A program made the translations under genes and the position numbers. Positions 54,052 through 62,466 of a stretch of DNA of 64,000 nucleotides are shown in pieces. The notes beneath the pieces were generated by a model. The model ran no database searches, was not told the origin of the DNA, and saw only the letters and a program-made list of their open reading frames with translations. Source of the DNA: Pelagibacteraceae bacterium AG-422-D23 (GTDB taxonomy: Bacteria; Pseudomonadota; Alphaproteobacteria; Pelagibacterales; Pelagibacteraceae); assembly GCA_003213615.1 (NCBI GenBank), contig QCMQ01000001.1:62001-126000 (forward strand), written 5' to 3'. Each line of letters opens with the position of its first letter. The stretch's first letter is position 1.

Positions 54052-55410
54052 ATGAATTTTTTAACAGGTCAGAAACTTGTAGCACAAAAAGAATTTGGAA
54101 AAGCGCTAGATATATTTTTAAATTTAAAAGATAAAAATGATTTAATTTTATTTTATCTTGGATTGATTTATTTTGAATTAAATAATTTTAATAAGAGTAT
54201 CTATTATTATGGTAAATTTTTAAAAAAAAAACCAAATTCTATTTTAGCACTTTATAATTTAGCATTTGTAAAACAAAGTATTGGTGAGTTAGAGGCGTCT
54301 AAAAATATTTATTTAAAATTAATTGAAATAGATAAAAATAAAATCAGACCTTTTTATGGTCTTTTTACTCTAGATCCCAATTTTTTGAATGATTATTATT
54401 TTGAAAAAATTTTAGAAATTCAAAAGAATTATAGCCACACTTTGTTTGAAGAAGGTATTATTAATTATTTACTATCTAAAAAAGAAAAAAAAAATAAGAA
54501 ATTTTATAAAGAAATAAAATATTTGAAAAATTCACATGATTTAATATTTAAGTCAAAAAAACAATATAATATTTCATCTCAATTTTACTATAATCAAATT
54601 GTAAGTAAATTTTATAATAAAATAAAATTTATAAACAATCATAATAATAAACTTAATAATAACAAAATTATTCCAATCTTTATTGTTGGTATGCCCAGAT
54701 CTGGCTCTACTTTGGTGGACGCGATATTAAGTTCTGGATCAGAAAATGTTAATAGTTTGGGAGAATGTCATGTAGTTAATATTTCAATTTTAGAACAAAT
54801 AGGGCCTAAAATTTATACAAAAGATTTTAATTTAAAAAAGTTTACCTTTGAAATAAATTTGAAAAGCTTAAATGATTCAGTTCTAAGAAGATATGATCAA
54901 TTTAATTTTGATAAAACAAAATGTAATCAGATATTAATTGATAAATCTTTAGAAAATTTTCTTAATATTGAATCAATAATTAGAATTTTCCCGAAAGCTA
55001 AATTTTTACATACTTTTAGAAATCCTTCAGATTCTGTTATATCAATTTTTCAATCTATGCTTGCTGAACTTTCATGGTCACACTCCTTAGAAGATATTTT
55101 AATGTATTATAATAATTATTATAAAATTATAAATTATTATAAAAACAGGTTTCCAAATTCAATTATGGATATTGATTTAGAAAAATTTACAAATAACAGC
55201 TATCATATGTCAAAAGAGATTTATGAATTTTGTGGCTTAAAATGGAATGAAAACGTTTTAGAATTTTATAAAAGAGATAATTTACATAGTAAAACACTTA
55301 GTTTTGCTCAAATTAGAAACGAGATATCAAAGTATAATACTAATAAATACGAGCCTTATTTACATTTACTAGAAAAGTATAAAACAAAATTTAATTGGTT
55401 AAATATTTAA
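54052..55410 (+). CDS. TPR-sulfotransferase fusion protein
   Basis: A 452-residue fusion. Residues about 1-190 form tetratricopeptide-like helical repeats (for example ILALYNLAFVKQSIGELEASKNIY). Residues about 205-452 are a sulfotransferase domain with the 5'-phosphosulfate loop FIVGMPRSGSTLVDAIL near 210-226, SLGECHVV, and the 3'-phosphate region HTFRNPSDSVISIFQS near 315-340. Such TPR-linked sulfotransferases are frequent in marine bacteria; the acceptor is unknown, with proteins or glycans possible. No signal peptide or membrane helix is seen. Very AT-rich, with many Asn and Lys codons. It converges on the next TPR gene with 5 bases between. Confidence 0.85.
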   Translation: MNFLTGQKLVAQKEFGKALDIFLNLKDKNDLILFYLGLIYFELNNFNKSIYYYGKFLKKKPNSILALYNLAFVKQSIGELEASKNIYLKLIEIDKNKIRPFYGLFTLDPNFLNDYYFEKILEIQKNYSHTLFEEGIINYLLSKKEKKNKKFYKEIKYLKNSHDLIFKSKKQYNISSQFYYNQIVSKFYNKIKFINNHNNKLNNNKIIPIFIVGMPRSGSTLVDAILSSGSENVNSLGECHVVNISILEQIGPKIYTKDFNLKKFTFEINLKSLNDSVLRRYDQFNFDKTKCNQILIDKSLENFLNIESIIRIFPKAKFLHTFRNPSDSVISIFQSMLAELSWSHSLEDILMYYNNYYKIINYYKNRFPNSIMDIDLEKFTNNSYHMSKEIYEFCGLKWNENVLEFYKRDNLHSKTLSFAQIRNEISKYNTNKYEPYLHLLEKYKTKFNWLNI

Positions 55411-55415
55411 TAGTT

Positions 55416-56732
55416 TTATTTTTTTAGATCCTCAATTCTAAAATTTAATTGTTTTTGCAAGGCTTTATTCATAAAGGCATTATTTATTTTTTTATCATAA
55501 ATTTTTTTGTAGCTAGAGTCCCCAATTAAACACGCATAATTTATCCAATTTTTAATTATTAAAACGTCTGAAAGATTTAATCCTCTTATAGTATCAATTA
55601 GTACTTTTTTATCAGTTTGTGATCTTGTTGGTTCTAGTTTATCAATTAAAATTTCTTTTTCTTTCCATTCTTCGTTATATTGAAATTCTTGATTGCCATT
55701 AAAATTAATATTTTTAAATTTAGGATAGGTTTTATAATATTCAGAACATCCATGCTTAATTGTAATTTCAAAATTTTCAAAATCATTTTTGTTTAATATT
55801 AAATTCAATTTTTTTAAGATTTTTTTTGTCTCATCCAATCCACTACAATACACATAACCTTTATAATTACCTTTAATATTGTCTCTTAATTCAACCATGC
55901 ATTTTCTTATATTATTATTTTCTAAATTAATGTTATCAAAAATAAAATAAAGTCTGATTAAATCGATCACACTATTAAGAATTACTTGAACCTTGTAACA
56001 AGAAAAACAGTATTTAGATATTACATTAAATTTATTAAATAAATTGAAATGTCTTTTACAATTTAAATTTTGAGAATTTTTTCTGTAAAGTTGAGTCTCT
56101 TCAATATTTAAATTGTCTTCATAATTTTTTATAATATTGTCACTTTCAATTAATATTCTTTTTAAGTTTTCTAGATTGTTAAAGTCTTTAATTTTATATG
56201 TATTAACAATATTTCTAATATTGTTATTTATTTTAATAAGTGAATTATTTTCAATTTTTTTTGTATCAATAAAATTAAATAAATTAATAATATTTTTTTT
56301 TGCAAAGTTATTGTTTTTATTTAGTTTCATCAGAGTTAGAAAATTATAAATTGCATCTTCATATTTACCTATTTCAATTAAAGAAATGCCTAAATTGCCA
56401 TAAGTGATTTCAAAGTTTGAGTTATCTTCTATAGATTTTTTGTAAGCATCAATCGATTTACCAATCTCTCCTTGCTTAAAATAAGCTATACCAATATTTA
56501 GATAGTTTTTAAATTTTTCTTTTTCGTATATTAAATTTTTTTCGTAATATTTGATTGATTTTTTCCAATCCATTTTTTTAAAATATATTGAAGCAAATAA
56601 TTTATTTACTATGTATGTGTCTGAAAATTTATTTTTTAATAGATTTAATTTGTCTAAAGCAAGATCCAGTTTTTGATTATTAAAGTCATTTATAATTTCT
56701 TGTAATTTATCGGGATTAGTATTTTCACTCAT
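55416..56732 (-). CDS. TPR protein with unrecognised cysteine-containing C-terminal domain
   Basis: A 438-residue protein whose N-terminal 150 residues are TPR repeats (YLNIGIAYFKQGEIGKSIDAY, TYGNLGISLIEIGKYEDAIYNF). From about residue 215 there is a distinct domain I cannot name. It has CKRHF at 225-229, YCFSCYKVQV at 241-250 (Cys225, Cys242 and Cys245), Cys278, and YVYCSGLDE near 294-302. The spaced cysteines plus His228 could hold zinc or an Fe-S cluster; this is inference. No signal peptide is visible. Convergent with the TPR-sulfotransferase gene, the two TPR proteins may act in the same process, though they are not co-transcribed. Confidence 0.75.
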   Translation of the reverse strand: MSENTNPDKLQEIINDFNNQKLDLALDKLNLLKNKFSDTYIVNKLFASIYFKKMDWKKSIKYYEKNLIYEKEKFKNYLNIGIAYFKQGEIGKSIDAYKKSIEDNSNFEITYGNLGISLIEIGKYEDAIYNFLTLMKLNKNNNFAKKNIINLFNFIDTKKIENNSLIKINNNIRNIVNTYKIKDFNNLENLKRILIESDNIIKNYEDNLNIEETQLYRKNSQNLNCKRHFNLFNKFNVISKYCFSCYKVQVILNSVIDLIRLYFIFDNINLENNNIRKCMVELRDNIKGNYKGYVYCSGLDETKKILKKLNLILNKNDFENFEITIKHGCSEYYKTYPKFKNINFNGNQEFQYNEEWKEKEILIDKLEPTRSQTDKKVLIDTIRGLNLSDVLIIKNWINYACLIGDSSYKKIYDKKINNAFMNKALQKQLNFRIEDLKK

Positions 56733-56860
56733 TTTATAATTTTTTTATACATAAATATATCAACATTAAGCTAATTCTTTTGTATTTATTTCATTTTAAA
56801 AATTCACTTTAATTGTTGATTGATTTTAAAATATGTCTATTTATACTAACTTAATAATAA

Positions 56861-56935
56861 GCGGGCATAGCTCAGTGGTAGAGCGTCTCGTTGCCAACGA
56901 GAAGGTCGAGGGTTCGACCCCCTTTGCCCGCTCCA
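56861..56935 (+). tRNA. tRNA-Gly (anticodon GCC)
   Basis: Complete cloverleaf: acceptor stem GCGGGCA / TGCCCGC with discriminator T and encoded CCA, D-arm with AGCTCAGTGGTAGAGC, anticodon stem TCTCG/CGAGA around loop TTGCCAA (GCC anticodon), and T-arm GAGGG TTCGACC CCCTT with one G-T pair. GC content is far above the flanking sequence. It lies between the TPR protein gene and the FkbM methyltransferase gene in an AT-rich accessory-looking segment. Confidence 0.98.
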
Positions 56936-56944
56936 TTAATTTTA

Positions 56945-57859
56945 GTGATTAAATCAAACTTTTTAACTTGGATTTTTCAAACTTATCTTGAAAAAAAAGA
57001 TATTAGAAAATTAAAAAATAATTTTTTTTATTATTTATTTTTTAGACTCGTAAGAAGCTTTCTTTCAAATGATATAATTATTCAAATATATAATTTTAAA
57101 GTTTATGGGAGTATACAAAAAAACAAAACATCTTACTTTTTACTAAAAAAATGTGAGTTTGGTGATTATCATGAACTCAATATTATAAAAAAACTTTCTA
57201 ACAGCAATAAATTATTATTCATTGACTGTGGATGTAATTATGGATTTTATTCTTTTTATACTGCTTCGTTATCTGAAAAAAATGAAATTATATCAGTAGA
57301 AGCATCAAAAAATACTTTAGATGAATTTACTAAAAATTTGAATCTGAATAGTTTCAAAAATATCAATTATTTTAATAATGCAGTGTCAGATTCAATTGGT
57401 AAAAATATCTCTTTTCATGAAAGTATAAACGATTGGGAAAGCTCTCAAATACATAGTAATTTTAAATTTAGTTTAGAAACTAGAGTTAGATCAATTACAA
57501 TTAATAAACTGTTAGAAAATTATTTTTTCAATGATTATGTTGTAATTATAAAATTAGATATTGAAGGTAATGAGATTAATGCAATTAAAGGTGCCTTGGA
57601 GGTAATTAAAAAATCAGATCCTTTAATTATTATAGAATTTTCAAAATATATTTTTGAGAATGTGGACAATATTGACTATTTAAAAAACTTTTTAGTTAAA
57701 TATGATTATTCCATATTTGATGTAAACTATAATAAAAAAAGTTTAGATAATGTTTTAAAAATGCTAAATAATTTAAAAAAAAAACATAAAACAATAGGTA
57801 ATTTTTATTTAATTAAAAATTCTTCTAATAACCTTAAATTATTTTTATCGGATGAGTGA
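56945..57859 (+). CDS. FkbM-family methyltransferase
   Basis: SAM-dependent methyltransferase of 304 residues. The SAM loop LLFIDCGCNYGFYSFY is near 90-105, EIISVEASKNTLDEF follows, and the C-terminal VVIIKLDIEGNEINAIKGAL plus LIIIEFSKY are the FkbM hallmarks. FkbM enzymes O-methylate sugars or lipids on surface glycans and natural products; the substrate here is unknown. GTG 56945 is the likely start, 10 bases after the tRNA-Gly gene; the frame is open further upstream into the tRNA, but that part encodes the tRNA, not protein. It may be transcribed from the tRNA promoter. The end overlaps the dehydratase gene by 8 bases. Confidence 0.85.
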   Translation: MIKSNFLTWIFQTYLEKKDIRKLKNNFFYYLFFRLVRSFLSNDIIIQIYNFKVYGSIQKNKTSYFLLKKCEFGDYHELNIIKKLSNSNKLLFIDCGCNYGFYSFYTASLSEKNEIISVEASKNTLDEFTKNLNLNSFKNINYFNNAVSDSIGKNISFHESINDWESSQIHSNFKFSLETRVRSITINKLLENYFFNDYVVIIKLDIEGNEINAIKGALEVIKKSDPLIIIEFSKYIFENVDNIDYLKNFLVKYDYSIFDVNYNKKSLDNVLKMLNNLKKKHKTIGNFYLIKNSSNNLKLFLSDE

Positions 57860-58196
57860 TTTAGCAAATAAAAAATGTGTTCCATGTGAAGGTAATATAC
57901 CCCCTTTTAATGCTGATGAGATTCATAATTACCTAAAAAAAGTTGATGGTTGGGAAGTTCTTGAAGATAAAATTGATGGATTTCATTTAATAAAAAATTT
58001 TAAATTTGATGATTTTGTGCAAAGTCAGGATTTTGTTAATAAGGTTGGTGACATAGCTGAAACCGAAGGTCATCATCCTGATTTGTGGTTTGGATGGGGT
58101 TATGCGAGAATTAAAATATTCACACATGCAATTAAAGGTTTAGCAGAGAGTGATTTTATTCTTGCTGCAAAAATAGATCAAATATCTAATGTCTAA
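57852..58196 (+). CDS. phhB: 4a-hydroxytetrahydrobiopterin dehydratase (PCD/DCoH)
   Basis: Pterin-4a-carbinolamine dehydratase, which recycles the pterin cofactor or acts on a side product of folate or Moco chemistry. The 114 residues have the core GWEVLEDKIDGFHLIKNFKFDDF near 33-55, and AETEGHHPDLWFGWGYARIKIFTHAIKGL near 73-101 with the catalytic histidines. The N-terminal ANKKCVPCEG resembles the usual KKCxxC start. It overlaps FkbM at its start and convergent purH by 11 bases at its end. No phenylalanine hydroxylase gene is in the window. Confidence 0.9.
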   Translation: MSDLANKKCVPCEGNIPPFNADEIHNYLKKVDGWEVLEDKIDGFHLIKNFKFDDFVQSQDFVNKVGDIAETEGHHPDLWFGWGYARIKIFTHAIKGLAESDFILAAKIDQISNV

Positions 58197-59724
58197 AGTG
58201 TCTTGTCTTTGAAAAAAGAAGCACTGTGTCAGTTTCATTTGCAAAGTTAATTATTTCTTTATCCCTTATTGATCCAGATGGCTGAACTACTGCTCTAACA
58301 CCAGATTGGACTAATTTTTCAATACCATCTACAAAAGGAAAGAATGCATCTGAGGCAGCAACTAAGTTATCATTCTGAAGATTAAATTTTTTCATTTTAT
58401 TTATTGCTATTTGACAACTATCTAATCTACTTGGTTGACCAGAGCCAATACCAACAGTGGTTTCGTTTGATGCTAAGACTATTGCGTTTGATTTGACATA
58501 CCTGCATACATTGAAAGCAAAAATAAGATCTTTAAGTTGTTTTGATGTTGGTTTTCGTTTTGAAGCGATTTTAAAATTTTTAGTTGAAAATAAATTTAAG
58601 TCCTCTGATTGTATCATTATATCTTGGTTGAATGATACAAATTTAAAAAGTTCTTCTGATGTATAATTTGTTCCGTCAATTAATCTTAAGTTTTTTTTAG
58701 CTTTTAATATTTTGATAGCACTGCTTTCAAACCCATTTGCGATAATCACTTCTAAAAATAATTTATTCAATTCTAAAGCTAAATTTTTAGTAATTTTAAA
58801 ATTACAAGAAACTATTCCACCAAAAGCACTTAAGGGATCACAAGAAAGAGCAGATTTATAACTCTCTAAATGATCATTTTTAGTAGAAACTCCACATGGA
58901 TTTGCATGTTTAACGATGACTGTTCCTTTACCCTTTGGTAAAGATCTTGAAATAGTTAAAGCACTAAAAATGTCATTATAATTGTTATAACTTAGTTGTT
59001 TTCCATGAATTTGTTTTAAATTTGTATTTGAACTACTTGAATAGATCGCACTTTGTTGATGAGGATTTTCTCCATATCTAAGTTGTTCTCTAAGATTTCC
59101 ATACAAAACTTTTTTCTTAGGAAAAATAGTATTTGTTTTTTTATTAAAATAGTCTGAAATAATGGAGTCATAATAAGCTGTTTCAGTAAAAGCTATCCTT
59201 GATAGCTTTTCCCTAAAACTTAAGGAAGTAGATCCTTTGAACTTTTTTAATTCTTCAATTAATTCCTCATACTGGTCTGAAGACGTTATTACAGTCACAT
59301 CATTATAGTTTTTAGCTGCAGACCTAACCATTGTAGGACCTCCTATATCAATATTTTCTATAATTTTTTTATGGTTTTTTGTTTTTTTAAGAGTGTTCTG
59401 AAACGGATAAAAATTAACAACGACTAAATCAATATTTTCAAAATCATTATTTTTTAAATCTTTTAAGTGAGATTTTTTCTCTCTCTTATTTAAAATTCCT
59501 GCATGGATTTTAGGATGAAGAGTTTTAACTCTACCTTCCAAAATCTCAGGTGAATTGGTAAAATCAGATACTTCTAAACAGTTAAATTTTAATTTTTTAA
59601 TTACTCTATAAGTACCACCCGAGCTAATTATTTTAATTTTGTTCTTTTTTAAAATATTTAATAATGGTTTTAAGTTACTTTTATCAGATACAGAAATGAG
59701 AGCTGTTTTAATTTTTTTCTTCAT
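58186..59724 (-). CDS. purH: Bifunctional AICAR transformylase / IMP cyclohydrolase
   Basis: Last two steps of IMP synthesis. The 512 residues have the N-terminal cyclohydrolase domain (ALISVSDKSNLKPLL near 7-21, ISSGGTYRVIKK) and the C-terminal transformylase domain with RYGENPHQQSAIY near 217, the catalytic VKHANPCGVS near 275 (Lys and His), and SDAFFPFVDGIEKLVQSGVRAVVQPSGS near 460. It uses AICAR released by HisF. The start overlaps the heparinase gene stop by one base. Confidence 0.97.
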   Translation of the reverse strand: MKKKIKTALISVSDKSNLKPLLNILKKNKIKIISSGGTYRVIKKLKFNCLEVSDFTNSPEILEGRVKTLHPKIHAGILNKREKKSHLKDLKNNDFENIDLVVVNFYPFQNTLKKTKNHKKIIENIDIGGPTMVRSAAKNYNDVTVITSSDQYEELIEELKKFKGSTSLSFREKLSRIAFTETAYYDSIISDYFNKKTNTIFPKKKVLYGNLREQLRYGENPHQQSAIYSSSSNTNLKQIHGKQLSYNNYNDIFSALTISRSLPKGKGTVIVKHANPCGVSTKNDHLESYKSALSCDPLSAFGGIVSCNFKITKNLALELNKLFLEVIIANGFESSAIKILKAKKNLRLIDGTNYTSEELFKFVSFNQDIMIQSEDLNLFSTKNFKIASKRKPTSKQLKDLIFAFNVCRYVKSNAIVLASNETTVGIGSGQPSRLDSCQIAINKMKKFNLQNDNLVAASDAFFPFVDGIEKLVQSGVRAVVQPSGSIRDKEIINFANETDTVLLFSKTRHFRH

Positions 59725-61349
59725 TATAATTTACTTATCTCCCACTTTATTATCTGTTCTTTTTCATTATTTATACCTGAGATAAAAATATTTTGGTTTT
59801 CTTTATATGAATTTTTATTACCGAAATATAAACCATTATCAATATTAATATTAAAGTTATCACAACTAAATTTCCAACCTTCCTCATCTAATTCAATTAG
59901 TATAGATTTGTTATCTTGTGTTTTCATCACTTTTGAGTTTGGATCAAGATGAAATCTAATATCAAATTTAATTTCTTTATTTGAAGTTTTTCTAAATAAC
60001 TTATCATAGCCAATAAATTTCATTTGTTCTGGGTAGAACTCAATTTCTCTTTCATAAATGGTTCCAAATTTAATTAAATATCCATCATGTGTGCCTGATA
60101 TTTTCCAATAATTATTTTCAAAAACTACATTTTTTTTTGATATTTTCAGTCCTTTATCAGTAATCAAATCTTGTTGATGATTAATAAAATTACAAGAAGA
60201 ATAATCTTCAATGGTTAAAGCGTTATGAAGAGAGGTGCTTTTTGATAATTTATTAAATTTATTATTTCTATCTGAGAAATAACCAGCATTTGAAATTAAT
60301 TTTTTATCATTTGAAAAAATTTCAAATGATAAAGCACCTGCTTGATAGTCTTTGGAAAAAGATTTGTTAGGACTTGAACCGATATCAGCAGCGAGAATTA
60401 TTTTTTTATTTTTAAGAATTGCATATCCACCAAGTTCATTAATTTGGTTTTTGAAAGTGTAACCAAACCTTTTTAAATATTGATCAAATTCTTTATTTTC
60501 AGAGGTATAATTGCCATTAAAAAAAATATCTTGTTTTATATTTTGCCATATGAAAGCGTAACTTGAGCCTAAATAATAAATGGTTTCTTCAATATATTCA
60601 GGAATTAAACTCTGAGATTCTTTAAACCACTCTCTAATAATAATAAAATATTTTAAATAAAATATTAGTTGTCGGATATTTCTTGATTTTGGAAAGCCTT
60701 GATTATCTATTGAGGATTTAATGATATTTTTTAATAAATTCAATCCATTTATAAGATATTGTTTTTCATTTTTATAAGCTAATCCAGTTAAAATGATTGC
60801 AGAGCACCCAATCATTTTATTTTCTACTTCTTTTGAGTTTTTGATTTCATTTAACAAATGATTAGTTTGTTTTTGAATCATATAATCAAAAGTGGATCTG
60901 TATTCTTGGTCACTATCCTCGTAAGTGAGTTGATGATTTGATAACCATGAAATAATTCTTTTTGCTGTTAAATCAAATTCCCAGCTTTTTTTTTTAAATT
61001 TACTATTGTTTGAAATCCAGTTTTTGATAATTGTTTGTGTTGTTTTTTTTGAAGATTTTAAATCTAAGCTAAAAAACCAAAAAAAATTATTTAATTTTTC
61101 ATAATCCTTTGAGCTTAAATTATTCTGCCAAATTGATTCAATAGCAAAGTCTTCAATTTTGTATTTTTTATTCTGGTATTTTATTATAGACGAAAGTAAA
61201 TGAGGACTTGGTTTATATTCGAAACTATTATCAAAAGTTTTTGATATTTTTTTTTCGTAAAAATTTGAATTTTGATAAATTGATTTAAAACCTTCTTTTA
61301 TATTAAAATAAAATTGACCTAAAATGCCTAAGGAATTTGTATTAATCAT
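59724..61349 (-). CDS. Heparinase II/III-family protein
   Basis: A 541-residue protein of the heparinase II/III-like group. The N-terminal half is an alpha/alpha-toroid-like region (WISNNSKFKKKSWEFDLTAKRIISWLSNH near 105-134), and the C-terminal half is beta-rich with LGGYAILKNKKIILAADIGSSPN and the STSLHNALTIED motif near 380, diagnostic for the family. The position between rpe and purH is conserved in alphaproteobacteria. No signal peptide is evident. The true substrate is unknown; uronic-acid glycan cleavage is only a family-level guess. Confidence 0.85.
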   Translation of the reverse strand: MINTNSLGILGQFYFNIKEGFKSIYQNSNFYEKKISKTFDNSFEYKPSPHLLSSIIKYQNKKYKIEDFAIESIWQNNLSSKDYEKLNNFFWFFSLDLKSSKKTTQTIIKNWISNNSKFKKKSWEFDLTAKRIISWLSNHQLTYEDSDQEYRSTFDYMIQKQTNHLLNEIKNSKEVENKMIGCSAIILTGLAYKNEKQYLINGLNLLKNIIKSSIDNQGFPKSRNIRQLIFYLKYFIIIREWFKESQSLIPEYIEETIYYLGSSYAFIWQNIKQDIFFNGNYTSENKEFDQYLKRFGYTFKNQINELGGYAILKNKKIILAADIGSSPNKSFSKDYQAGALSFEIFSNDKKLISNAGYFSDRNNKFNKLSKSTSLHNALTIEDYSSCNFINHQQDLITDKGLKISKKNVVFENNYWKISGTHDGYLIKFGTIYEREIEFYPEQMKFIGYDKLFRKTSNKEIKFDIRFHLDPNSKVMKTQDNKSILIELDEEGWKFSCDNFNINIDNGLYFGNKNSYKENQNIFISGINNEKEQIIKWEISKL

Positions 61350-61353
61350 TAAC

Positions 61354-62013
61354 TTATTTTAATTTTAATAAATTAATATTTTTCTTTATATCTCCATCAT
61401 TACTTTTGAACACTGTAGTACCGGAAACAAGAATGTTAGCACCAGCATCAATTGCACTTTTGCAGTTATCAAAATTGATCCCACCATCAATTTCTATGTC
61501 AAAATCTAATTTTTTTTGCTCTCGTATTTTTTTTAATTCTTTAATTTTATCTAAAACTTCTGGCATAAATTTTTGCCCTCCAAATCCAGGATTTACACTC
61601 ATAATTAAGACTAAATCTATTTGATCTAATAAATCTATTATTAAATCAATTTTAGTTTCGGGATTAAGTGAGACTCCAACTTTTTTATTTTTTACTTTTA
61701 TTTTTTTAATTGAATTTTCTAAACTATCGGTTGCCTCAGGGTGAATAGTAATTATATCTGCTCCAGCATCAGCGTAAGCCTCTATGTATTCATGGACTGG
61801 TGATATCATTAAATGAACATCAAATTTTAATGAACAATGCTTTCGCAGAGCTTTAATTACAGGAGGACCTATCGTTAAGTTAGGAACAAAATGACCATCC
61901 ATCACATCCACATGAATCATATCAGCCCCACCTTCTTCAAGTCTTTTTATTTCTGATCCTAACTGGCTGAAGTCAGCTGATAAAATTGATGGAGAAATTT
62001 GTATATTTTTCAT
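61354..62013 (-). CDS. rpe: Ribulose-phosphate 3-epimerase
   Basis: Interconverts ribulose 5-phosphate and xylulose 5-phosphate in the pentose phosphate pathway. The 219-residue TIM barrel shows ISPSILSADFSQLGSEI near 6-22, MIHVDVMDGHFVPNLTIGP near 32-50 (metal ligand and catalytic Asp), LIMSVNPGFGGQKFMP near 134 and EIDGGIN near 174 (second catalytic Asp). Starts 34 bases after the YggT-like gene and precedes the heparinase gene by 4 bases. Confidence 0.97.
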   Translation of the reverse strand: MKNIQISPSILSADFSQLGSEIKRLEEGGADMIHVDVMDGHFVPNLTIGPPVIKALRKHCSLKFDVHLMISPVHEYIEAYADAGADIITIHPEATDSLENSIKKIKVKNKKVGVSLNPETKIDLIIDLLDQIDLVLIMSVNPGFGGQKFMPEVLDKIKELKKIREQKKLDFDIEIDGGINFDNCKSAIDAGANILVSGTTVFKSNDGDIKKNINLLKLK

Positions 62014-62047
62014 TGATTGCTAGATTAACTAGTATCAATTTTAAAAA

Positions 62048-62398
62048 TTAAAATGAATTAAAAAATTGATAAATTTGTCTAGAAATTTCACTCTCCAAAG
62101 GAAATGATAACATTCCCATCACCGAATAGCCTAAGATCCAAGGCATTAGATAAAATCTAATCATGTAGAAAAACCAAGCAACATACAAAGGCACCAATGG
62201 CCCAATGATAAATGAGGGTGTTATAGGTTTAAATAATTTTATTAGAGGATTGGTATATTTAACAAATACCTTCATGAAAAAAAATTGAGAATCTTCCTTT
62301 TGAAAAATATTCATCGCTACTCTTCCAATAAGAGTCCACATGATAATCCCAAGCAAATAATCAACAAAATATATTAAAGGGTGAAAATTTGCTGACAT
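62048..62398 (-). CDS. YggT-like small membrane protein
   Basis: A 116-residue protein with about three hydrophobic segments (about 8-30, 60-85 and 85-105). The pattern FVKYTNPLIKLFKPITPSFIIGPLVPLYVAWF resembles the YggT repeat, where a short amphipathic stretch with a Pro-rich TxPLLxxIRxxxP pattern precedes a membrane helix. YggT proteins are of unclear function, possibly in envelope or osmotic homeostasis. The similarity is modest, so the family call is tentative. Separated from the upstream symporter by a terminator. Confidence 0.6.
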   Translation of the reverse strand: MSANFHPLIYFVDYLLGIIMWTLIGRVAMNIFQKEDSQFFFMKVFVKYTNPLIKLFKPITPSFIIGPLVPLYVAWFFYMIRFYLMPWILGYSVMGMLSFPLESEISRQIYQFFNSF

Positions 62399-62430
62399 TT
62401 AAAGTTTATATTGGAAAATGTTTTGAAATA

Positions 62431-62456
62431 AAAGGGGCGAAATTAATCGCCCCTTT
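62431..62456 (-). terminator. Intrinsic terminator downstream of the symporter gene
   Basis: Perfect 10-base inverted repeat AAAGGGGCGA (62431-62440), loop AATTAA, TCGCCCCTTT (62447-62456). On the minus strand the second arm ends in CCCCTTTTATTTC, giving a short U-rich tail. It lies 11 bases after the symporter stop and would isolate that strongly expressed gene from the YggT-like gene. Confidence 0.88.
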
Positions 62457-62466
62457 AAAAGATTAT

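Noticed and set aside
56891-56944. Upstream extension of the FkbM reading frame into the tRNA gene
   Set aside because: These codons overlap the tRNA-Gly anticodon and T arms; the Arg/Pro-rich peptide is a by-product of the tRNA sequence.
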